A stretch of 64,000 bases of DNA from Paenibacillus tianjinensis (lineage in GTDB: Bacteria; Bacillota; Bacilli; Paenibacillales; Paenibacillaceae), in assembly GCF_017086365.1 (NCBI RefSeq), contig NZ_CP070969.1:2480001-2544000 (forward strand), in the 5' to 3' direction. Positions 15,731 to 25,636 of this stretch are shown in pieces. The notes beneath the pieces were generated by a model. It had not been told where the DNA came from. It worked only from the letters and a program-made list of their open reading frames with translations, and made no database searches. A program made the translations under genes and the position numbers. Each line of letters begins with the position of its first letter. The first letter of the stretch is position 1.

Positions 15731-16639
15731 ATGGGGAACCAGCAGGATGATAATTTGTTAAAAGAGGACATTAAGTCTGAACTGCAGGGGCGCGCTGATT
15801 TGCATACGCATTCTCAAGCATCGGACGGCATGCAGCCGCCAGCGGAGAATGTACGGATTGCCTATACCAAGGGGTTGTCGGCTGTAGCGATTACTGATCA
15901 TGATACGGTCAGCGGTGTTGCTGAGGCGATAGAAGAAGGCTTGAAACTTGGAATTACAGTAGTTCCAGGCGTTGAGATCAGTACCCGTGCTGAAGGCAAG
16001 GAAATCCATGTACTGGGATATTATGTAGATTTCGAGCAGGAGCGGTTTCTCTCACGGCTTGCAGCACAGCGAGATACCCGGGCGGCCCGGAACGAAGCGA
16101 TTATCGCTAAACTGCGCGGGCTTGGCATAGAGATTACACTGGAGCAGGTTATAGCTAATCTGGGCCGCGAATTAAAGCCGGATGAGAGCGTCGGGCGGCC
16201 GCATATCGCCGATGAGCTGGTGCGGCTGGGAGTGGTGGCGGATATGCGTGCTGCGTTCGATCAATATCTGGCAGACGGTGCGGCAGCCTATGTATCTCCT
16301 CCGCGCATAACGCCGGAAGAAGCCTGCACGTGGATCCTTGAAGCTGGGGGGACCCCGGTGCTGGCTCATCCCGGTATATACGGTGATGATGAACTGGTGC
16401 GGAGGATTATTGCCCGTAGCAGCCTTGGCGGTATTGAAGCTTATCATTCCGATCATGGTCCGGAAGATGAAGCCCGCTATGAATCAATGGCTGAAGAATT
16501 TGGGCTGCTGGTTACCGGCGGGTCGGATTTCCATGGTGCGCGTCAAGGTGTCATCTTCCATGGCGATTTGGGCAGTGTGAGTGTTCCGGTGGCTGTGCTG
16601 GAGCAGCTCCGGAATCGGGCGGAAGGCAACCGCAAATAA
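15731..16639 (+). CDS. PHP-domain phosphoesterase (TrpH/YciV-like)
   Basis: This 302-residue protein carries the PHP metal motifs RADLHTHSQASDG (about residue 23), AITDHDTV and PVLAHPGIYG, and the late GSDFHG motif. Together these bind a trinuclear metal centre. Relatives such as E. coli TrpH/RnaM hydrolyse 5' ends of short RNAs or nucleoside 3',5'-bisphosphates. GGAGGTGG at 15718-15725 fits ATG 15731; a longer frame from TTG 15710 lacks a site. It follows the GNAT gene by 27 bases, so LysR-GNAT-PHP could be one unit. A stem-loop follows. Confidence 0.88.
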   Translation: MGNQQDDNLLKEDIKSELQGRADLHTHSQASDGMQPPAENVRIAYTKGLSAVAITDHDTVSGVAEAIEEGLKLGITVVPGVEISTRAEGKEIHVLGYYVDFEQERFLSRLAAQRDTRAARNEAIIAKLRGLGIEITLEQVIANLGRELKPDESVGRPHIADELVRLGVVADMRAAFDQYLADGAAAYVSPPRITPEEACTWILEAGGTPVLAHPGIYGDDELVRRIIARSSLGGIEAYHSDHGPEDEARYESMAEEFGLLVTGGSDFHGARQGVIFHGDLGSVSVPVAVLEQLRNRAEGNRK

Positions 16640-16646
16640 CGATGAT

Positions 16647-16680
16647 GGGCGGCACAAGATCGATGTGCCGCCCTTTCTAT
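16647..16680 (+). terminator. stem-loop terminator after the PHP gene
   Basis: GGGCGGCAC (16647-16655) pairs perfectly with GTGCCGCCC (16665-16673) and is followed by TTTCTAT, a weak T-tail. Confidence 0.7.
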
Positions 16681-16714
16681 GAAACTTCCACCTGCTCTAT
16701 GACCGGCAGCAGAC

Positions 16715-16766
16715 AAAACCCCCGTAAGGCTGGACGAGAAATCGTCGCAGTTATACGGGGGTTTTT
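16715..16766. terminator. bidirectional terminator between the PHP gene and rqcH
   Basis: AAAACCCCCGTA (16715-16726) pairs with TACGGGGGTTTT (16754-16765), with an inner GACGA/TCGTC hairpin. The run of A on one side and T on the other lets it serve both converging genes. Confidence 0.85.
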
Positions 16767-16805
16767 ATAGAAGGTCAGAATTAATGGAGCTTAGCTATTC
16801 TTTAG

Positions 16806-18674
16806 TTAGCTCCGCAGAACATTAGGGAGGCTTTTAATCCGCTCCTCATCCGGTGTGACAAACAGCGTCTTCTGATGATCGTAGATGACGAAGCCGGGTT
16901 TAGCGCCGCTCGGCTTGCGGACATGACGGATTAGCGTGCAGTCTACAGGGACGCTGCTTGATTGCTTAGCCTGGCTGTAATAAGCAGCAAGCTGTGCCGC
17001 TTCCTCCAGTGTGGCGTCGCCGAACTCTTCGCTGCGGATTACGACATGCGAGCCCGGAATGTCTTTGGTGTGCAGCCAGGTGTCATTGGCCGAGGCCAGC
17101 CGGTTCGTGACGTACTCATTCTGCAAATTGTTTTTGCCGACATAAATGTCCACACCTTCTGAGGAAGTATAGACCTGCAGGGTCGGACGGGTCGATTTTT
17201 TTTTCTTTTTGCCTTTTTTACTGCGGTCGCGCAAATAGCCCTGATTCACCAGCTCATCGCGGATTTCCTCGATATCATTGAGGGAGGCATGCTCCAGCTG
17301 CTGCAGCAGCATTTCCATATAAATGATTTCTTCATTTGTTTTGATCCTTTGCTCCTCAATCACTAGCAGGCTGTTCTTATACTTGTTGTATTTCTTGAAA
17401 TAGCGCTGTGCATTATCCGATGGTGTAAGCAGCGGGTCGAGCGGGATGGTAATCTCGGCCTGGTTCTCATCATAATAATTGACCAGTTTTGCTTCTTTAT
17501 CGCCTTTGGATACGGTATGCAGGGAAGCAAAAAGCAGCTCCCCCCAGATCCGGTACTGGTCTGCGTCATCCGCTTCGGCCAGATCCTTCTGGAGCTTGGC
17601 CAGCTTCTTCACATTTTTACTGCGTTCGTTGCTGAGGAAACGGATCAGGTCGCTTACCCGCTGCTTCACCGTGTCCCGCTCCGCTTTATCTCCGTAATAA
17701 TCCTCCAGGCACGCGCTAATTGAGCTGTAGTGCTTGGCGTCACCGCCAAGTGAAGTCAGCGGAATGGCTGAAAAGACTGGCTTGCCTTTGGCATTATAGC
17801 CTGTAACGGGAGAGAACTGAAACTCTCTTACCGGCGACATGATAGAGTCAAAAGCAGCCCATAGCTGAGCTGGATCAGCCGTACCGCCCGCATTATGCCG
17901 CCAGCCGGCTCTCAGCAGGATCTCACCGGCGATGAGCGGACTCATTCCGCTGAACGCATGAACCATCCAGCCCATTGGGTCTACGGAAGGTGCCGGACCT
18001 CCGCTGCCGTCCGCCTTCGGTTCTTCCAGGGAACGCAGCAGCTCCGCAATGTCCCCCTCAATCATATCTTCGGGTTCTTCTTCCTCGCTGCCAGCCAGCA
18101 GTGCAGCTTCTTCAGCAGATGCCATCAGGCGGATAAATTCCGCTTGCCCGACGGCCAGCGGATTCAGCTTATGCTGCTGCGGCGGTTCCATATACGCTGC
18201 TCCGGGCATCACAATACGATAGCTGCTGATCGACGGGGTTACATGGTGAATACCATCGATAATCGTACCGGTGGCAAGATCGGTGAGGATGATATTGCTG
18301 TGGCGGCCCATCAGCTCGATGATAATCTTTTTGGCGGATACATCTCCAAGCTCATCCCGGGTTCTGATCTGGATATGAATGATCCGCTCCATGCCTACCT
18401 GGGTGATGCTCTCTATGGTTCCGCCTTCGCAGTGCTTGCGCATCAGCATGCAGAACATCGGCGCTTCCGCCGGATTGACGCTGTTGCGATCGCTCAGGTG
18501 CAGGCGCGGATAGGTCGGATTGGCGGAGAGGAGCAGCTTTCCTCCGCCGCCTGCACCGCGCAGGATGAAAATAAGGTCGTGAGTGCTGGGTTGATATATT
18601 TTGCCGACGCGCGCACCAATAAAGGGTTGAAGTTCGTGCACGATCGCTCTGGTAACAATGCCGTCTAATGCCAT
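16806..18674 (-). CDS. rqcH: Rqc2 homolog RqcH (NFACT family)
   Basis: This 622-residue protein has the NFACT-N domain (ALDGIVTRAIVHEL onward), a long central coiled coil (about 300-430) and the C-terminal NFACT-R domain with WLHTKDIPGSHVVIR. RqcH binds the 50S subunit carrying a stalled nascent chain and recruits tRNA-Ala to add alanine tails that mark the chain for degradation. Related proteins were earlier described as fibronectin-binding proteins. ATG at 18674 has AGGAG eight bases upstream; the longer frame includes that site. A lysine-rich linker before NFACT-R is encoded by a run of nine A (complement of 17196-17204). The divergent Ca2+ ATPase matches the yloA-yloB order. Confidence 0.95.
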   Translation of the reverse strand: MALDGIVTRAIVHELQPFIGARVGKIYQPSTHDLIFILRGAGGGGKLLLSANPTYPRLHLSDRNSVNPAEAPMFCMLMRKHCEGGTIESITQVGMERIIHIQIRTRDELGDVSAKKIIIELMGRHSNIILTDLATGTIIDGIHHVTPSISSYRIVMPGAAYMEPPQQHKLNPLAVGQAEFIRLMASAEEAALLAGSEEEEPEDMIEGDIAELLRSLEEPKADGSGGPAPSVDPMGWMVHAFSGMSPLIAGEILLRAGWRHNAGGTADPAQLWAAFDSIMSPVREFQFSPVTGYNAKGKPVFSAIPLTSLGGDAKHYSSISACLEDYYGDKAERDTVKQRVSDLIRFLSNERSKNVKKLAKLQKDLAEADDADQYRIWGELLFASLHTVSKGDKEAKLVNYYDENQAEITIPLDPLLTPSDNAQRYFKKYNKYKNSLLVIEEQRIKTNEEIIYMEMLLQQLEHASLNDIEEIRDELVNQGYLRDRSKKGKKKKKSTRPTLQVYTSSEGVDIYVGKNNLQNEYVTNRLASANDTWLHTKDIPGSHVVIRSEEFGDATLEEAAQLAAYYSQAKQSSSVPVDCTLIRHVRKPSGAKPGFVIYDHQKTLFVTPDEERIKSLPNVLRS

Positions 18675-18866
18675 GATAAAGCTCTCCTGTCGCAAAATGA
18701 TAATATCCTACTCTCTATGATGCCATACTTTAACACATTCGCGCAAAAGGAGAAGCGGCCAGGCAGTGATATTTTGGGACGACCATGAATACACTTGGTC
18801 ATGAACAGGTGGAAAAGCTGTGCGCCGCCGGAAGTCAAGAAACGACCGGGAGGGGAAAGAAACGAT

Positions 18867-21686
18867 ATGGAACAAAAAAGCTGGCACCGGCTCGGTGCTG
18901 AGGAACTGCAGAAGATGTTCGGCGTTCATCCGGGAGCGGGCCTAAGCGGAGAGACGGCCGCGGAAAGACGCCAAGAGAGCGGGTACAACGAGCTGTCTGA
19001 AGGAAAAACTGTCTCGCCGCTGACCTTGCTGCTTAACCAGTTCAAGGACTTTATGGTGCTTGTGCTGATGGGGGCAACACTGGTCTCCGGCCTTCTGGGT
19101 GAATACCTGGACGCAATTACAATTGTCGCCATTATTCTGCTCAACGGGGTGCTTGGGTTTGTGCAGGAGTTCCGCGCCGAGCGTTCACTGCGGGCGCTGA
19201 AGCAGCTCTCTGCACCGAGTGCAAAGGTACTGCGTGACGGCAAACAGGAAGTGATCCCGGCCAGAATGCTCGTTCCGGGCGATATCGTGCTGCTGGAAAG
19301 CGGTGACCGGGTTCCGGCCGATGTCCGCTGGCTGGAGTGCAGCGCACTGTATGCTGAGGAGTCCGCATTGACTGGTGAATCACTGCCGGTCTCCAAACAT
19401 GCGGAAGCCATTCATGCCGAAGAGCTGCCGCTAGGGGATCAGAAAAATATCGGCTTCATGGGCACGATGGTCACTCGCGGGACGGGCAAAGCCCTCGTTG
19501 TTCGTACGGGTATGGATACTGAGATGGGAAAGATCGCAGATCTGATCCAGAATACCGAGTCCCAGGAAACGCCTCTGCAGCACCGGCTGGAGCAGCTCGG
19601 GAAAATCCTGATTTATGTCTCGCTCGGCCTGACAATCGTTGTTGTGCTTGCCGGAATTCTGCATGGTCAGCCAGCAGCTGCGATGTTCCTCGCCGGTGTA
19701 AGCCTTGCGGTAGCAGCTATTCCTGAAGGTTTGCCGGCCATTGTCACCATCGCGCTGGCGCTGGGAGTGCAGCGGATGATCAAACGTAAGGCTATCGTCC
19801 GCAAGCTGCCTTCGGTGGAGACGCTGGGCTGCGCTTCTGTCATCTGCTCGGATAAGACAGGGACGCTGACTCAGAATAAGATGACCGTGACGCGGATCTG
19901 GAATGCCGGCCGCAGCCTGGAGGTGACCGGTGAAGGTTATGCGCCAAGCGGGCACGTTCTGCAGAAGGGCAAACCAGTCGACCTGAAAGCTGACCAGAGT
20001 CTGCGCCGCTTGCTGCAGATCGGTGCACTCTGCAGCAATGCTGAAATCGTTGAGACCTTCCCCGGAGAAATGCGCGGCAAGCGCAAGGGGAAGGAAAAGG
20101 GTGAGGAGACGGAAAAGGCGCTTAAGGGCCAGTCGGTATGGGAGCTCAAGGGTGACCCGACCGAAGGAGCCCTGGTGGCTCTGTCCTCCAAAATGGGACT
20201 TACCGCGCAATCCCTCGCGGTTACTTATGCCAGAGAGCAGGAATTCCCGTTCGATTCGGAACGAAAGCTTATGTCTGTCATTGTCAGCCATCCCGGCGGA
20301 CGGATGATCTGCACCAAAGGGGCGCCGGATGTTCTGTTAAATTGCTGCTCCTATATGCTATGGGAGGGCGGAGTTGTACCATGCACTCCGACACTTCGCC
20401 AAAAGGTGCTTGAGGCGAATGAGGAAATGGCCTCTGGCGCCTTGAGGGTGCTCGGCATGGCTTACCGCGACGTCCGCTCAGGTGAAGTGGTAGGCAGTGA
20501 AAAGGAAGCGGAAAGCCAGCTGGTCTTTGTCGGACTGGCCGGAATGATTGACCCGCCGCGTCGTGAGGTGCGCGATGCAATCAGCATTACCCGCCGGGCG
20601 GGCATCAAAACAGTGATGATAACAGGCGACCACGGAACGACAGCAGAAGCCATTGCACATCAGCTCGGCATTCTGCAGCGCGGAGGAACTGTGCTGACCG
20701 GCAGCCAGCTGACCCGGATGGACGATGATGCGCTGGATAAGATCTCGGATAATGTCTACGTCTATGCCCGTGTATCCCCTGAACATAAGCTGCGGATTGT
20801 GAAATCACTGCAGCGGCGCGGACATGTGGTGGCAATGACCGGAGACGGGGTTAATGATGCACCTGCGATCAAAGCGGCGGATATCGGGATTTCCATGGGG
20901 ATCACCGGTACCGATGTTACTAAGGAGGCTTCGGCGCTGATCCTTGGTGATGATAATTTCTCGACCATCGTTGCTGCGATAGAGGAAGGGCGGAATATTT
21001 ATGAAAATATCCGCAAATTCATCCGCTATTTGCTGGCTTCCAATGTCGGTGAGATTCTGACCATGTTCTTTGCGATGATGCTGGGCCTGCCGCTGCCGCT
21101 TGTGCCGATCCAGATTCTCTGGGTGAATCTGGTCACGGACGGACTGCCGGCCATGGCGCTGGGTGTCGATCAGCCGGAGAAGGACCTGATGGAGCATAAG
21201 CCGCGCGGCGCGAAGGAAAATATCTTTGCCCGCCGGCTGGGCTGGAAAATTATCAGCCGCGGACTGCTGATTGGTCTCTGCACATTAGGTGCCTTCTGGA
21301 TGACCCTGAGGATTGATCCGGGCAGTGCACAGCAGCTGATCCGCGCGCAGTCGGTTGCTTTTGCCACACTGGTAATGGCGCAGCTTATCCATGTATTTGA
21401 CTGCCGCAGCTCCCGATCCGTGTTCCACCGCAACCCGTTACAGAATAAATATCTTGTTCTTGCCGTATTGTCATCTGTACTCTTAATGCTGGTTGTTATG
21501 TATCTGCCGCTACTGCAGCCGGTGTTCAAGACCGTACCGCTGAACTTCCGCGAATGGTGCCTCGTATTCGTAAGCGCGGGTATTCCTACATTCCTTATGG
21601 GAGCGGGCAGCGTATGGGGCGGTAAAAAGAACCGCAGCCGCAGCGGCGGGCGGACGATGATAAAAAGTACAAAAATTTCAGCATAA
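18867..21686 (+). CDS. yloB: P-type Ca2+-transporting ATPase (YloB-like)
   Basis: This 939-residue P2A-type ATPase has TGES near residue 168, the phosphorylated DKTGTLT near 328, [14 protein letters not shown] and TGDGVNDAP near 657. Calcium-site signatures are [11 protein letters not shown] in M4 and [13 protein letters not shown] in M6. It should expel Ca2+ from the cytosol with ATP; B. subtilis YloB supports Ca2+ loading related to spore formation. About 15 lysine/glutamate-rich residues are inserted in the nucleotide domain near residue 400. GGGAGGGGAAAG at 18849-18860 supports ATG 18867. It is the first gene rightward of the divergent region next to rqcH. Confidence 0.93.
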   Translation: MEQKSWHRLGAEELQKMFGVHPGAGLSGETAAERRQESGYNELSEGKTVSPLTLLLNQFKDFMVLVLMGATLVSGLLGEYLDAITIVAIILLNGVLGFVQEFRAERSLRALKQLSAPSAKVLRDGKQEVIPARMLVPGDIVLLESGDRVPADVRWLECSALYAEESALTGESLPVSKHAEAIHAEELPLGDQKNIGFMGTMVTRGTGKALVVRTGMDTEMGKIADLIQNTESQETPLQHRLEQLGKILIYVSLGLTIVVVLAGILHGQPAAAMFLAGVSLAVAAIPEGLPAIVTIALALGVQRMIKRKAIVRKLPSVETLGCASVICSDKTGTLTQNKMTVTRIWNAGRSLEVTGEGYAPSGHVLQKGKPVDLKADQSLRRLLQIGALCSNAEIVETFPGEMRGKRKGKEKGEETEKALKGQSVWELKGDPTEGALVALSSKMGLTAQSLAVTYAREQEFPFDSERKLMSVIVSHPGGRMICTKGAPDVLLNCCSYMLWEGGVVPCTPTLRQKVLEANEEMASGALRVLGMAYRDVRSGEVVGSEKEAESQLVFVGLAGMIDPPRREVRDAISITRRAGIKTVMITGDHGTTAEAIAHQLGILQRGGTVLTGSQLTRMDDDALDKISDNVYVYARVSPEHKLRIVKSLQRRGHVVAMTGDGVNDAPAIKAADIGISMGITGTDVTKEASALILGDDNFSTIVAAIEEGRNIYENIRKFIRYLLASNVGEILTMFFAMMLGLPLPLVPIQILWVNLVTDGLPAMALGVDQPEKDLMEHKPRGAKENIFARRLGWKIISRGLLIGLCTLGAFWMTLRIDPGSAQQLIRAQSVAFATLVMAQLIHVFDCRSSRSVFHRNPLQNKYLVLAVLSSVLLMLVVMYLPLLQPVFKTVPLNFREWCLVFVSAGIPTFLMGAGSVWGGKKNRSRSGGRTMIKSTKISA

Positions 21687-21762
21687 AATCAATAGCATCG
21701 GTCCTCTCCTTAAGGTATGCTTGTTTCACAAGAATACAAAACTTTTAGGAGTGGACCTTTCA

Positions 21763-22599
21763 ATGGAATTCACAAAAATGCATGGCCTCGGCAATGATTT
21801 TATAATCGTATTTGGTGAACAGGAGCTGCCCGGCAATGCTGCGGAGCTGGCAGTTAAACTCTGCAACCGGTTCTTCGGTATCGGTGCCGACGGACTGGTG
21901 TACATCCTTCCGTCCGAACGCGGAGATTATATGATGCGCATTATGAACTCGGATGGCTCAGAAGCTGAACAGTGCGGAAACGCAATCCGTTGTGTATCCA
22001 AGTATGTGTATGAGCATGGTCTGGTGGAGTCAGAGGAGATTGTCATTGAAACGATCGGTGCCGGGGAACAAAAGGTATCCCTCACCGTGAAGGATGGCGT
22101 GGTTGAGACAGTTACTGTTGATATGGGTGAACCTGTATTGTCAGGAACACAGATTCCAGTGGCCATTGACGCCGAGCCGGTGCTGGATCAGCCGATTGAA
22201 GCGGATGGTACAGAATTCAAGTTCACAGCTGTATCGATGGGTAACCCGCATTGTGTGATTTATGTGGAAGATGCGGTATCCTTTGATCTTGCAACGTGGG
22301 GTCCGAAGCTTGAAGTTCATCCGTTGTTCCCGAGAAAAGTAAACGTAGAGTTTGCGACTGTTCTTGACCGCGGTCATGTTGATATGCGTGTCTGGGAACG
22401 CGGTGCGGGACCTACCCTGGCCTGCGGCACAGGAGCCTGCGCAACGCTGGTATCCTCTGTACTGAATGGTCTCACCGACCGCTGCGCTGTAATCAGCCTT
22501 AAAGGCGGTAATCTGTTTATTGAATGGAACGAGCAGGACAACCATGTGTATATGACCGGCCCGGCGCAGGTGGTATACACAGGTTCTGTAGAGATTTAA
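21763..22599 (+). CDS. dapF: diaminopimelate epimerase
   Basis: This 278-residue enzyme converts LL- to meso-diaminopimelate in the lysine and peptidoglycan pathway. The two catalytic cysteines are visible in AEQCGNAIR (about residue 71) and in ACGTGACA (about residue 221), and the N-terminus MEFTKMHGLGNDFI is typical. TTAGGAGTGG at 21745-21754 fits ATG 21763. Its place between the Ca2+ ATPase and the ger operon differs from B. subtilis and shows insertion into the conserved block. A strong terminator follows. Confidence 0.97.
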   Translation: MEFTKMHGLGNDFIIVFGEQELPGNAAELAVKLCNRFFGIGADGLVYILPSERGDYMMRIMNSDGSEAEQCGNAIRCVSKYVYEHGLVESEEIVIETIGAGEQKVSLTVKDGVVETVTVDMGEPVLSGTQIPVAIDAEPVLDQPIEADGTEFKFTAVSMGNPHCVIYVEDAVSFDLATWGPKLEVHPLFPRKVNVEFATVLDRGHVDMRVWERGAGPTLACGTGACATLVSSVLNGLTDRCAVISLKGGNLFIEWNEQDNHVYMTGPAQVVYTGSVEI

Positions 22600-22644
22600 G
22601 CGAACAGATATTCAGCCTGCGCTTCTCACCGGCAGGAGATTTTC

Positions 22645-22690
22645 AAAAGGATGTCCAGCAAGCCGTTCAGGCTTGCAGGGCATCCTTTTG
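22645..22690 (+). terminator. terminator after dapF
   Basis: AAAAGGATG pairs with CATCCTTTT, then CC/GG and GCAAGCC/GGCTTGC around GTTCA, giving a long near-perfect stem ending in TTTT. Confidence 0.85.
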
Positions 22691-22714
22691 GCATTTCGGG
22701 CGATCAAAGGCAGC

Positions 22715-22745
22715 CGAATAATGGCAGGTCGATCCGTGAATAATA
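22715..22745 (+). promoter_or_regulatory. possible sigma-G promoter of the ger operon
   Basis: CGAATA (22715-22720) and AATAATA (22739-22745) with 18 bases between resemble the sigma-G pattern TGAATA / CATACTA (five of six and five of seven). GerA-type operons are normally under sigma-G in the forespore, which makes the match plausible but not strong. Confidence 0.3.
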
Positions 22746-22773
22746 AGGAGCAGCATAAGAAAGGGTGAGTCTG

Positions 22774-24414
22774 GTGGATACAAAGCGACGTACAGGCAGA
22801 CAACTGAGATCTGCTGATTCTGCAGGTTCCGGCAGCAGATTATCAGGGTTGTCAGAGAATCTGGCTGAGAGTATCAGGAACGTCCGGAGTGAGCTTGGCA
22901 ACAGTCCTGACCTGAAGGTGCGGAAAGTTGAGATTGGCGGAGACCGTCCGGTACAGGCTGCGGCTGTCCATCTCAGCGGACTGGCGGATAAGACTTCCGT
23001 TAATGAATTTGTAGTCGGGTCACTTCTGTTGAATTCGGATGGGCCTCAGGACAGCCAAGATCATCCTCCAGATCTCCCCGCGCTGCTAATGAGCCGTATT
23101 CTGGAAATTGGTGAAGCGGAGGTCCAGGAGGAATGGAACGATATTATACTGGCCGTACTCTCAGGGGATACTGCGATTCTGATTGAGGGCTATACACTGG
23201 CGATTATCTGTGCGACACAAGGCGGGGAAACGCGGTCCGTTGAGGAATCCTCTTCGCAGGTGGTGGTCCGCGGACCGAAGGACGGATTTGTGGAAGCGGT
23301 GGGCACTAATGTCTCTCTCATCCGCCGGCGGATTAAGTCCTCCAAGCTGCGACTGGAATACATGAAGCTTGGCAAGGAGACGCAGACCCATGTGGCTATG
23401 ATGTATATGAAAGACATAGCCGGTGAGGATCTGGTAGAGGAAGTGCGGCAGAGACTTAATAGGATTGCTCTAGATGAGCTGCTGGAATCGGGTTTCCTGG
23501 AGGAGCAGATACAGGATAAGACCTTCACACCTTTTCCGACTATCTATAATACGGAACGGCCGGATGTTGCTGCGGGCAATCTGCTGGAAGGCCGGATCGT
23601 TGTCATTGTGGACGGAACGCCGTTTGTGCTGATTCTACCTGCGGTGTTCACTCAATTTTTCCAGTCGGCAGAGGATTATGCCCAGCGGTTTGATATAGCC
23701 ATTTTAATGCGGATTGTCAGATATGTCAGTTTTATTGTCCTGCTGCTGGGCCCTTCTGTATATATTGCATTCACTACTTATCATTATGAAATGATTCCGA
23801 CAACACTATTGATTAACCTGCTCTCCCAGAGGGAAAATGTGCCCTTTCCGGCTTTTGTCGAGGCGCTGCTGATGGAAGGTGCTTTTGAAATCTTGCGTGA
23901 AGCCGGGGTACGCATGCCGCGCGCAATCGGCCAGACCGTCTCTGTCGTTGGTGCGCTCATTCTCGGTTCGGCGGTGGTGGAGGCAGGAATTATTACACCT
24001 ATTATGGTTATCGTTATCGCGTTGACCGGAATAGCCAGCTTTGCTATTCCGGCATATAACATGGCGATTGCAGGGCGGATTATCCGGTTTGCTTTTCTCC
24101 TGCTGGCAGGAATGTTCGGGTTCTACGGCATCACGCTTGGCCTTATTGTACTGGTGGCGCATATGAACAGCCTGCGCTCCTTCGGCATACCCTATCTGTC
24201 GCCTTTTGTTTCACTGTCGGCGATGGATAAGAAGGACACTATTCTAAGGCTGCCGGTCTGGCTGATGGGGTCTGGCCAATCACCTCAGCAGATCCGCGAG
24301 GAGACGCCGGAGTTCAAGCGTGTAACGTCAGGTCATGAGTCGGAGCTGGCTCCGCTAATCAAGAAAAATGAAAACAGGAACAAGCAGCCGAAGGGTGAAG
24401 GAGAGACTGAGTGA
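22774..24414 (+). CDS. GerA-family spore germination receptor subunit A
   Basis: This 546-residue protein belongs to the GerAA/GerBA/GerKA family. A hydrophilic N-terminal domain (about 1-290) carries conserved elements such as VNEFVVGSLL and SEIIVRGPKDGF-like VVVRGPKDGFVEAVGTNVSLIRRRI. Several membrane segments follow (about 290-490), with a short basic tail. The A subunit works with B and C in the inner membrane of the spore to sense nutrients. GTG 22774 is spaced well from AAGGGTGA; GTG 22765 is an in-frame alternative with poor spacing. The operon order is A-C-B rather than the A-B-C of B. subtilis gerA. Confidence 0.93.
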   Translation: MDTKRRTGRQLRSADSAGSGSRLSGLSENLAESIRNVRSELGNSPDLKVRKVEIGGDRPVQAAAVHLSGLADKTSVNEFVVGSLLLNSDGPQDSQDHPPDLPALLMSRILEIGEAEVQEEWNDIILAVLSGDTAILIEGYTLAIICATQGGETRSVEESSSQVVVRGPKDGFVEAVGTNVSLIRRRIKSSKLRLEYMKLGKETQTHVAMMYMKDIAGEDLVEEVRQRLNRIALDELLESGFLEEQIQDKTFTPFPTIYNTERPDVAAGNLLEGRIVVIVDGTPFVLILPAVFTQFFQSAEDYAQRFDIAILMRIVRYVSFIVLLLGPSVYIAFTTYHYEMIPTTLLINLLSQRENVPFPAFVEALLMEGAFEILREAGVRMPRAIGQTVSVVGALILGSAVVEAGIITPIMVIVIALTGIASFAIPAYNMAIAGRIIRFAFLLLAGMFGFYGITLGLIVLVAHMNSLRSFGIPYLSPFVSLSAMDKKDTILRLPVWLMGSGQSPQQIREETPEFKRVTSGHESELAPLIKKNENRNKQPKGEGETE

Positions 24415-25622
24415 AAATGAGACGCCTTTCTATTATGTTGCTGGCTGCTTTGCAGCTCCTGCTTCCGCTGGTTCTTACCGGCTGCTGGGATAGTGTTGAG
24501 TTAAACCGGCGGGCAATCGTTTCCGGTGTGGCGATCGACCGGGGGGAAGGAGAGACCGAGAAGTATATGGTTTCCTTTCAGGTTATTATCGCCGAAGAAA
24601 TTTCTGGTGAGAACGCACGCGGGATTTCACCCGTTGCTCTGTATACGGGGAAGGGCCGGACCATGTTTGAGGCGCTGGCTAATGCCTCTCGGCAAACAGC
24701 CCGCTTCTTATCGCTTGGACATGTACGGGTCCTGGTTATTTCTGAAAAACTGGCGCGGGAAGGAATTAAGGATATGATGGATGTGCTGGAACGGGAGAGC
24801 GACACCCGGCTTACCAGCCTGATTTTTGTTGCCAAAGGACAGCCTGCAAGTGAACTCATGTCTACAATGACCGTGTTCAGCAAAATCCCCGCCAATGATC
24901 TGGTCGAGAAGCTTGAAACAACCTCGAAGCAGTTCGGCTACAATTACCGGATGGAAGTGGATGATGTAATCAGAGGCATTCAGCTCAGAGGTGGAGGTCC
25001 GGTGATCAACGGGGTATTTACCGACGGAAACCGGGAGAAGGCGGATAGTAACGATAATCTGAAGACAATTGTTCCACAGGCAATCCTGAAGGTATCTGAG
25101 CTGGCAGCTTTTAAGGGTGATAAGTTAAAGGGCTGGCTTAAGGGGGATACCGCGCTGGGCACTGTTCTTCTTCACAACAAAATCAAGGAATATCCTGTGG
25201 TTATCACGCATTCTCAGGGCGGCTATATTGCTTTTAATGTGTATCATTCCCAGCTGAGGATTAAGGTAGCAGCCAAAGATCCGGAGCACCCGGTGTTCAC
25301 TGTGACAATTAGCCAGCAGGTTTCGATCAAAGAAAATGCCAATGCGCTAAACTTGGTCTCTCCGGTAACAGTCGCGGATTTATCGTCACATGTGATTAAG
25401 GATACGACCAGAAAAATTAAAGAAGCGATTGAAACGGCCAGGAAGTACAACAGTGATTATGTGGGATTTGGACAAGCGATGGAGCGGGAAAACCCGCAGG
25501 GCTGGAAAAAAGTGAAGAAACACTGGGAGGATATTTTTGCGGATTGTGAATACAGAATTGAGGCAGATGCAGTGATCAGACATACCGATATGCGGAGCAA
25601 CTCGTTTCAGGTGAATCCGTAG
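24411..25622 (+). CDS. GerC-family spore germination lipoprotein
   Basis: This 403-residue protein begins with a lipoprotein signal peptide ending LVLTGC, with the lipid-modified cysteine at residue 25, followed by the family start WDSVELNRRAIVSGVAIDRG. Ger(x)C lipoproteins are anchored on the outer face of the spore inner membrane as part of the nutrient receptor. GTG 24411 overlaps the previous stop in GTGA, with AAGGAG seven bases upstream, so it is translationally coupled to the A subunit. The C-terminal domain (about 215-395) includes the long helix pattern typical of the family. Confidence 0.93.
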   Translation: MKMRRLSIMLLAALQLLLPLVLTGCWDSVELNRRAIVSGVAIDRGEGETEKYMVSFQVIIAEEISGENARGISPVALYTGKGRTMFEALANASRQTARFLSLGHVRVLVISEKLAREGIKDMMDVLERESDTRLTSLIFVAKGQPASELMSTMTVFSKIPANDLVEKLETTSKQFGYNYRMEVDDVIRGIQLRGGGPVINGVFTDGNREKADSNDNLKTIVPQAILKVSELAAFKGDKLKGWLKGDTALGTVLLHNKIKEYPVVITHSQGGYIAFNVYHSQLRIKVAAKDPEHPVFTVTISQQVSIKENANALNLVSPVTVADLSSHVIKDTTRKIKEAIETARKYNSDYVGFGQAMERENPQGWKKVKKHWEDIFADCEYRIEADAVIRHTDMRSNSFQVNP

Positions 25623-25636
25623 AGCAGGGGGACAAA

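Noticed and set aside
17895..18668. Open frame of 257 codons on the plus strand opposite rqcH
   Set aside because: It is a shadow of the rqcH coding strand, with no site and a composition unlike a real protein.
19431..20291. Open frame of 286 codons opposite the Ca2+ ATPase
   Set aside because: The P-type ATPase motifs on the plus strand are complete; the minus frame has no family features.
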